Source of the DNA: Arcuatula senhousia | Lineage: Eukaryota; Mollusca; Bivalvia; Mytilida; Mytilidae | DNA: 64,000 bases | Assembly: GCA_963971305.1 (NCBI GenBank) | Contig: OZ020303.1 | Coordinates: forward strand, 60,326,867-60,390,866 | Direction: 5' to 3' | In this document: positions 57,401-64,000 of the stretch, in pieces | Layout of the letters: every line of letters begins with the position of its first letter | How positions within the stretch are numbered: position 1 is the first letter of the stretch | The notes under the pieces: model-generated | Told to the model about the DNA's origin: nothing | What the model saw: the letters and a program-made list of their open reading frames with translations, nothing else | Database searches by the model: none | Program-made: the position numbers and the translations under genes

Positions 57401-60400
57401 AAATGTTCAGCTCATTTAGCTCAACAAAAGTCTCCATAGGGTTGAAGTTGTCAGATGACCCCTTATAGGGGTTACGGGCCCTAAAATGATGTTTTTTCAT
57501 GTTTTTGGCCTACAGAAAGAAAACTATTGCAAATTGGGAAAAGCTGTTGCTTGCTTAAATGTTCAGCTCATTTAGCTCTACAAAAGTCTCCATAGGGTCG
57601 AAATTGTCAGATGACCTCCTTATAGGGGTTACGGCCCCTGAAATGATGTTTTTTCATGTTTTTGGCCTATGGATTGAAAACTATTGCAGATAGAGAGAAG
57701 CTGTTGCTTGCTTAAATGTTCAGCTAATTTAGATGTACAAAAGTCTCCTTAGGGTCGAAGTTGTCAGATAACCCCTTAAAGGTGAAAAATAGTGTTTTTT
57801 CATGTTTTTGCCCTATAGTATGAAAACTATTGCAGATAGAGAAAAGCTGTTGCTTGCTTAAATGTTCAGCTCATTTAACTCTACAAAAGTCTCCATAGGG
57901 TTGAAGTTGTCAGATGACCTCTTATAGGGGATACGGCCCCTAAAATGATGTTTTTTCATGTTTTTGGCCTATAGAAAGAAAACTATTGCAGATTTGGAAA
58001 AGCTGTTGCTTGCTTAAATGTTCAGCTCATTTAGCTCTACAAAAGTCTCCATAGGGTCGAAATTGTCAGATGACCCCTTATAGGGGTTACGGCCCCTGAA
58101 ATGATGTTTTTTCATGTTTTTGGCCTATGGATTGAAAACTATTGCAAATAGAGAGAAGCTGTTGCTTGCTTAAATGTTCAGCTAATTTAGATGTACAAAA
58201 GTCTCCTTAGGGTCGAAGTTGTCAGATAACCCCTTATAGGGGTTACAGCCCCTTAAAGGTGAAAAATAGTGTTTTTTTCATGTTTTTGCCCTATAGTATG
58301 AAAACTATTGCAGATAGAGAAAAGCTGTTGCTTGCTTAAATGTTCAGCTCATTTAGCTCTACAAAAGTCTCCATAGGGTTGAAGTTGTCAGATGACCTCT
58401 TATAGGGGTTACGGCCCCTAAAATGATGTTTTTTCATGTTTTTGGCCTATAGAAAGAAAACTATAGCAGATAGAGAAAAGCTGTTGCTTGCTTAAATGTT
58501 CAGCTCATTTAGCTCTACATAAGTCTTCATAGGTTCGAAGTCGTCTGATGACCCTTAATAGGGGCTACGGCCCCTAAAATAACCTTTTTCATGTTTTTGG
58601 CCTATAGAATGAAAACTATAGCAGAAAGATAAAAGCTGTTGCTTGCTTAAACATTCAGTTTATTTAGCTCTACAAAAGTCTCAATAGGATTGAAATTGTC
58701 AGATGATCCTTATAGGGGTTATGACCCCTAAAATAACAGTTTTTCGTGTTTTGGCCTATAGAATGAAAACTATAGTAGATAAAGAAAAAACTGTTGCTTG
58801 CTTAAATCTTCAGCTCATTTAGCTCTACAAAATATAGTGTTGACATCAAGACCAGGTGAGCGATTTAGGCTCCTGGGAGCCTCTTGTTTTCGTAACATAT
58901 TTCCCAGTTACTATTAATCCTAGGCTTTTGATATTTGGTATGCAAATCCTGGTAGGGATCTCATTTACGGTAGGATGCGTTTTTCTATCGCTTTCATACT
59001 ATCTGTTTAACGAGTGGACTTAGAATATTCTCAGCTACTATTATTCATAGGCTTTTGTTATTTAGTATGGAGCTTCAGTTAGACGTCTCATATGATGGAC
59101 TGCATTTCCAGGTCTTTCACTCACTACTTCCTTTTTAACGAGCTGACTAAGAGAATTTTTTAAGGATCAAAAATGGAAATTTTTTGTAACAGATTTTCCA
59201 GCTACCATTATTCGTTAGCTTTTGATATTTGGTATGGAGATTCGTGTAGAGGTCCCATATGGTGGGGTGCATTTACAGGTCTGTCGCTTTTCGGCTTCCA
59301 GTATTGCGAGAGGATTTTTAAAAAATTGCTGCTAGGCGGGGGACCCAGGAATTCCGTTCTTGTTTAAAATAGACTTTTTAAGGACCAAAATGAAAATCTG
59401 CTTGGCATATATAAGGCAGGATTAAATATATTAGTGTTTGGTTAAATCAACGATATACTACAAAATATGGTGGTTTCTGTGTCAAACCCATACTATTCAC
59501 ATATCTACTAAACTACGAGGACAGAAATTATACATTTGGAGAAGCGGTAATTATTTGTGAGCTTGTGGCTTGTGGCTTGTGGCTTGCAGATTACCATTCT
59601 ATACATTTGATATTGGTTTCATTTCATTGTCTTTGCTAAAGTTGTCAACAAGGGTTAACATTTTTTTAGCTCGGCAATAATATCTTTATTAAAAATTTGT
59701 GCCATGTATATTTGCATGCAATATTTAATGAAGCTGTGTAACCCATTTGCAAATGTCTTTCAAATCGGCTTTACGATTGTTTCTTTTTCCAGATTTACAA
59801 ATTTTAATCATTTTAAAGCATATCAAATATAGCAAACAAAAATATATCCGCCCAGCAACTAGATATCGGTACAGCACATGTAGTTGGATGTCACAACTCA
59901 AACTTTTATTTATGTACATATAAGAATAAATGTACATTAACCATGAGGAAATTTCGCAGCCATTTGAAAAGAGAAGCACCTACCACGTTTCCAAAACCAA
60001 CTCATTGTACGGGATTTGCCCAGCCAAAATATAAGAATCTTTGTGAAGATTAATAAAGTTAAAAATTTACACTGTAAAAAGGTTTCATTAAGATATTTGA
60101 AAAAGGTGAAATGGTAAACACAAAATGTAAACGTCAGTGAAAAGCTATGTGAAACGACAGTATTCGGAAATAAAAAAAAAACCCACAAATTCAGAAAGAC
60201 AGTATTAAATGCACTATTTGCATAGTACCATCCCTTTGAATGGCTAGTTAAAAAAACGTACTAACGAACGAACAGACACTTTTCACTCCCATCTTGATCC
60301 CTTTTATGTTTCGTGATGCTTTTTACAATAATCATGCTGGTTTTGACTTCCATCAAGATTTATTTGACTAGTACACCAAATGTGGGTATCTATAGCATCA

Positions 60401-63221
60401 TGAAACTAATCAAAATCACCACGAAAGTAGTATTAATTAAATCGCTTAAATATGGTGATGTAAAAAATTAAAGATATAATCCTACGGGTCTAATTTCTGC
60501 TGAAGAGAAGCACAGACATAATGATGAAAACCACTATTGCATATTAGTTTATATGTAAAAGATTAAGAAGATATGAGGAAGTTCAGGAGCACTTTTGGAG
60601 TAGTACTACATATAAAATGCAGTAAAAGCTCGGCCGCTTAACCTAGAATATCACAAGAATCATGCATTTTATGATACAAGCATCAAATATATGTATAATG
60701 GTGCAATTATGTTAGAACTAAGCAGCCTTCCCAAACTTAAAGAGAAGAATAATATCCAAAAGCCTTCCCAAACTAAAAGAGAAGGAGTATATCCATTAGT
60801 GACAAAAAGTTTTCTATATAACTAGAAATGGAAAATTAATATCAAAATGTAAACAAGAGGCTTCCAGGAGCCTAAATCGCTCACCTGGTCTTGATGTCGT
60901 CCCTATAAAGACTTTTCTACAGCTAAATGAGCTGAACATTTAAGCAAGTAACAGCTTTTCTCTATCTACTATAGTTTTCATTCTGTAGCTTTAGGCCCAA
61001 ATCATGAAAAAACGTTATTTTAGGGGCCTTAACCCCTATAAGGGGTCATCTGACAACTACGACCCTAAGAATTTTTTTTGTAAAACTAAATGAACTGAAC
61101 ATTTAAGCAAGCAATAGCTTTTCTCTATCTGTTATAGTTTTCATTCTATGGACCAAAAACATGAAAAAACGTTAGTTTAGGGGCGGTACCCCCTATAAGG
61201 AGTCATCTAACTTTGACCCTATGAAGACTATTGTAGAGCTAAATAAACTGAACATTTAGGCAGGCAACATATTTTCTCTATCTGCTATAATTTCATTCAT
61301 TAGGGAAAAAAACACGAAAAACGTCATTTTAGGGGCCGTAACCTCTATAAGGGGTCATCTGACAACTTCGACCCTATGAAGACTTTTGAAGAGCTAAATG
61401 AACTGAACATTTAAGCAAGCAACATCTTTTCTCTATTTGCTATAGTTTGCATTCAATAGGCCAAAAACATGACAAAATGCTATTTGTTTTCACCTTTAAG
61501 TGGCCGTAACTCCTATAAGGGGTCATCTGACATCTTCGACTCAATGATAACTTTTATAGAGCTTTTGATGCTGAAGCAGCAGCGTGGCATCATATTTCAT
61601 CTATCTCTTATACTTTTTGATTTACAAAGCAAAAACAGTAGTCTGATCCCTGGTCTATTTTTAGTAACGGCCGCCATGTTGTTTGGACGGCGGTCACCAT
61701 TTATGCAATCTGGGTAGAGGACATCCCATAGATGAAGTGTGCAAAGTTTCAAAGCAATCCCTTAAGTCGTTTCGGAGGAGAAGATTTTCAAAGAAAAGTT
61801 AACGACGACGACGGACGCAAAGTGATGACAATAGCTCACATGACCCTTCGGGTCAGTTGAGCTAAAAATGCACACCTTTTTGATAATAGAAATGTTTTTA
61901 AAAAAGAATGAAAAAAATCGTTAAATTATCTAAGTTGAGCAACACGTCTATATAGATATAATTTAAGAGTGAAGTATTTAGGGGCCTATCTGTTACTATT
62001 TCAAGACTGGATTTGAATTATATGCATTTTATTTAGACCATGGGATATTTGCAGAACCGCGAGCAGTGCTGCCTAATGGCCTGGTTGGAGGCTGCTGGCG
62101 GTTGTCCATTGTGGTTTTTCTGAATTGCCGCTTGATTGTGGACTGTGTCGCGTACACTTATTCCACATCTCATTATTTTCTATTTGGAAATTAGAATTTT
62201 ATTTGAACTGCTGATTTTTATGAGAAACCTTAACAGGTAAAGGAAATGCATATTCAAATGATTCATGTAAAAACATTGACAAAATGCATTGTGGCATTTA
62301 AAAAATCGAACTTGGTAGCTACAAGAATATACCAAGAGAACAAAGACTTTGTAAATCATGCAACATAATTGATGATGAAGCTCATTTCTTCTTTCATTGT
62401 CAAATTAATGATAATAGAAGAAGAACATTTATTGACTCAATACAAAAACAATATGCTAATTTTAACCAGCTTGAAGCCATTGATAAATTAATTTTTAAAC
62501 TTAAACCCAAATATGGATGTTTTGCCCACGGTTGTTGATTTTGTAAAAGCAATCATTTGAGTTGCGACAAAGAGATCCACATTGGTCAAAGTCATACATA
62601 TTTGTAAATACTAAAATATCTTTGTATGTACAGTTACATGTTCATTGTTTTTGTATGTTTGTATTTGCTTAACCTCTTGGGTTTTTATTATGCAATAAAG
62701 TTCAATTTGAATAGTGGGCTTTTCGAATATGTGGTGAACTTACAAAAATCGCAACCTGCTACTATGATTTGATATAAATCATATTTCATTTTCAGGACAG
62801 TATGTTATTCTGTGACGCCTGTGACAAAGGGTACCATATGAACTGTCATGTACCTGTAGTTAGAGATAAACCTTTAGGTAGGCAACCAGAATGCAAACTG
62901 GGTTAAAACTCTGTCTTTGTTGACCTTTTCCAATATTTTAAAAGAAAGCTGCGACAAATTCTCAGGAATTCGAAAATGCCTATGAAGTGCTGTACCAGTG
63001 TTACCCTTTTATTTAAAGATTTTCTGTTTGAGTTAGAACTTTGAAGTTGCTTGAATTTATTTTATTTTTGTATGCTGGTAATGTGATTGTTTAATGAAGA
63101 TTAGTTTCTTGTTATTTAATGAAAACAGGAAAATGGATTTGTACAGAATGTACTGACCAAGGAATTACCGAATCGGATCTGGGAACAAGCGGAGACAACA
63201 TAGAAAACGGCATTCTAGTTG
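54137..63221 (+). CDS. SAMD1-related winged-helix / double PHD protein, copy 2 (3' end outside window)
   Basis: Coding exons in the window: 54137-54475, 56245-56425, 56622-56734, 62796-62877 and 63129-63221, with the same borders and phases as copy 1. It encodes residues 1-269 or so: winged-helix-like region, acidic linker and both C4HC3 PHD fingers, with every zinc ligand kept. Substitutions relative to copy 1 are few (for example KENVTSVNSKK for [13 protein letters not shown] near the start, and TECTDQ for RECTHQ). No stop or frameshift was seen, so both copies look functional as far as visible. The linker and SAM exons should follow to the right. This copy keeps the intact promoter arrangement; its introns carry insertions absent from copy 1 (54985-55380, 56914-58890, 63406 onward). 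Confidence 0.8.
54985..55380. mobile_element. Fold-back element in intron 2 of copy 2 only
   Basis: Contains an inverted repeat: GATCTTTCACGAGTGATAGA at about 55023 and its complement at about 55100-55120, extended outward by the imperfect pair TTCTTGGAAAAGACCGG / CCGGTTTTCCAAGAA. A second inverted pair (CAGTGTGAGATCG / CATCTCACACTG) follows at 55300-55352. The homologous place in copy 1 (about 34135-34145) is continuous. Confidence 0.6.
55381..56244. repeat. Intron 2 of copy 2 with two dispersed repeat fragments
   Basis: A 'gaggctgctggcggttgt' family copy at about 55605-55800 and a 388-bp repeat fragment at about 55885-56150. A G9 run lies near 55830. Confidence 0.5.
56245..56425 (+). CDS. 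Copy 2 coding exon 2: acidic linker and first half of PHD1
   Basis: 181 bp as in copy 1, reading [20 protein letters not shown] and the four first zinc ligands of PHD1. Confidence 0.85.
56622..56734 (+). CDS. Copy 2 coding exon 3: PHD1 end and start of PHD2
   Basis: 113 bp, encoding the same residues as copy 1 ([20 protein letters not shown] onward). Confidence 0.85.
56848..59365 (+). repeat. GTCCCCCGCCG-type repeat, split by a later insertion
   Basis: Same insertion as copy 1's 35524-36110. Left part 56848-56913 with hairpin and (GTCC)n; right part 58891-59365 ending GGCGGGGGACCCAGGAATTC. The interruption is the repeat at 56914-58890. Confidence 0.7.
56914..58890 (+). repeat. Complete GCTCACCTG repeat nested in copy 2 only
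   Basis: Left hairpin AGCTCACCTGGCCAAAGGCC (closing ATGTGAGCT) and (GTCGTC)n, about ten internal ~160-bp units sharing 'aagctgttgcttgcttaaat', and the right end CCAGGTGAGCGATTTAGGCT with GGCTCCTGGGAGCC. In copy 1 the flanks (GTCCGTCC and CGTAACATATTTC) are close together with no insertion. Confidence 0.75.
59366..60851 (+). other. Intron 4 sequence conserved with copy 1
   Basis: Homologous to 36111-37541. No exon seen. Short ORFs here are not conserved between copies. Confidence 0.6.
60852..61869 (-). repeat. GCTCACCTG repeat, both ends present
   Basis: Hairpin end AACAAGAGGCTTCCAGGAGC at 60852. The opposite end, ATAGCTCACATGACCCTTCG to GAGCTAAAAA, is at 61830-61869 after GACGACGACGGACG. 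The ORF at 61469-61717 is a by-product. Confidence 0.7.
61975..62190 (+). repeat. Dispersed repeat ('gaggctgctggcggttgt' family)
   Basis: Homologous to 37810-38020 in copy 1. Confidence 0.55.
62300..62715 (+). pseudogene. LINE ORF C-terminal remnant in intron 4 of copy 2
   Basis: Homologue of 38119-38540, with one or more frameshifts (an extra base in the [11 protein letters not shown] region). AATAAA at about 62695. Confidence 0.65.
62796..62877 (+). CDS. Copy 2 coding exon 4: PHD2 core
   Basis: 82 bp, same protein sequence as copy 1 exon 4. Confidence 0.85.
63129..63221 (+). CDS. Copy 2 coding exon 5: PHD2 end
   Basis: 93 bp, [20 protein letters not shown] onward. Donor GTTG/GTGAGT. The open frame continues into the intron to 63310 but loses phase consistency with copy 1's next exon. 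Confidence 0.85.
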
Positions 63222-63405
63222 GTGAGTTCTTCATTCTAAATTTTACACAAATGCTTTCCTTTACTATGATATATTTTATTTTTTTTTATTTGGATTGCAG
63301 TTTTTTATAAGACGCGAAAAAAGAAATTTCTATTTTTTTATGGAGAACAGCATGACTTCCTTTTTAAAATAAATTTAAGATAAATAATTCTAACTTAATC
63401 GTTTT

Positions 63406-64000
63406 TATACCCCGCCACACGAAGTGGCAGGGTATTATGTTATACCCTCAGTTTTTTTCGGTGTCTGTCCGTCCGTCCGTCTGTCTGTCCGTCTGTCCGT
63501 CCCCCGAAGGTTTCCGACCAATAACTTGAAAACGCGTCAAAGGATTTGAATGATATTTTGCACAGCTGTTTAGTACAATAAAATACAGGTCAAGTTCGAT
63601 TTCCAGCATGATTCTAAAAACAGTTTTCGAGATGGGCCACTTTGAAAAATCAAATTTCATGAAATTTTGAGTTTCCGACCAATAACTTGAAAACGCGTCA
63701 AAGGATTTGAATGATATTTTGCACAGCTGTTTAGTACAATAAAATACAGGTCAAGTTCGATTTCCAGCATGATCCAAAAAATATTTTTGGAGATAGGCCA
63801 CTTTGAAAAATCAAATTTCATTAAATTTTGAGTTTCCGACCAATAACTTGAAAACGCGTCAAAGGATTTGAATGATATTATGCACAACTGTTAAGTACAA
63901 TAAAATACAGGTCAAGTTCAATTTCCAGCATGATCAAAAAAAAGGTTTTTGAGATAGGCCACTTTGAAAAATCAAATTTCATGAAATTTTGAGTTTCCGA
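63406..64000 (+). repeat. ATACCCCGCCACACG-headed repeat, runs off the window
   Basis: Head hairpin ATACCCCGCCACACGAAGTG (closing GCAGGGTAT), then GTCCGTCCGTCCGTCTGTCT, then three ~162-bp units starting TTTCCGACCAATAACTTGAA at about 63509, 63671 and 63832. Absent from the homologous place in copy 1 (about 39215), so it inserted after the duplication. Confidence 0.75.

Overview
The window looks like nuclear DNA of a bivalve mollusc, most likely a mussel close to Mytilus. It is AT-rich, has few coding exons and long introns, and is packed with dispersed repeats of kinds I associate with bivalve genomes: hairpin-headed repeats carrying GTCCGTCC or GTCGTC runs, and a repeat bearing a hammerhead ribozyme. 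Species assignment is inference, because no search was run.

Host genes. There is one recognisable host gene, present as a tandem pair on the + strand. Copy 1 has coding exons from 33059 to 45308 and can be followed from ATG to stop in eight coding exons, all with GT..AG borders and consistent phase. It gives a 391-residue chromatin-type protein: an N-terminal winged-helix-like region, two complete C4HC3 PHD fingers arranged as a double PHD, and a C-terminal SAM domain very like that of SAMD1 (atherin). Copy 2 starts at 54137. Its first five coding exons (to 63221) are in the window and the rest lies beyond the right edge. Both copies have a non-coding first exon, and introns 2 to 6 are alignable between them, so later insertions can be ordered relative to the duplication.

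Mobile DNA. The most striking object is a 16.4 kb DNA transposon at 16247-32681. It has inverted termini starting TATGG, a perfect 6-bp target duplication (AAAATA) and an uninterrupted 478-residue DDE (rve-type) transposase with an N-terminal SAM-like domain. It fits the IS3EU superfamily as I remember it. Each terminus runs into a 21-bp minisatellite, and the order of unit variants is the same at both ends. The element sits between the conserved promoter block of copy 1 (about 16060-16240) and its 5' UTR splice donor (32727/32728); copy 2 shows the uninterrupted arrangement. Nested inside it are a 2.3 kb MULE-like long-inverted-repeat element with a 10-bp target duplication (22357-24677), two near-identical 0.6 kb direct repeats, and an array of about 150-bp units carrying perfect DR1 nuclear-receptor consensus sites.

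Left flank (1-16050). There is no host gene here. It holds a three-level nest (a hairpin-type repeat, a fold-back element, and a PIF/Harbinger element with a broken transposase), a 388-bp tandem repeat, a 40-bp minisatellite that switches orientation, three copies of a hammerhead-bearing repeat, LINE remnants and a small MITE.

Between and within the gene copies (45.3-64 kb and introns) are LINE 3' remnants, a tRNA-derived SINE found only in copy 1, and a fold-back element and two hairpin-headed repeats found only in copy 2. Several short ORFs elsewhere are by-products of repeats and are not annotated as genes.
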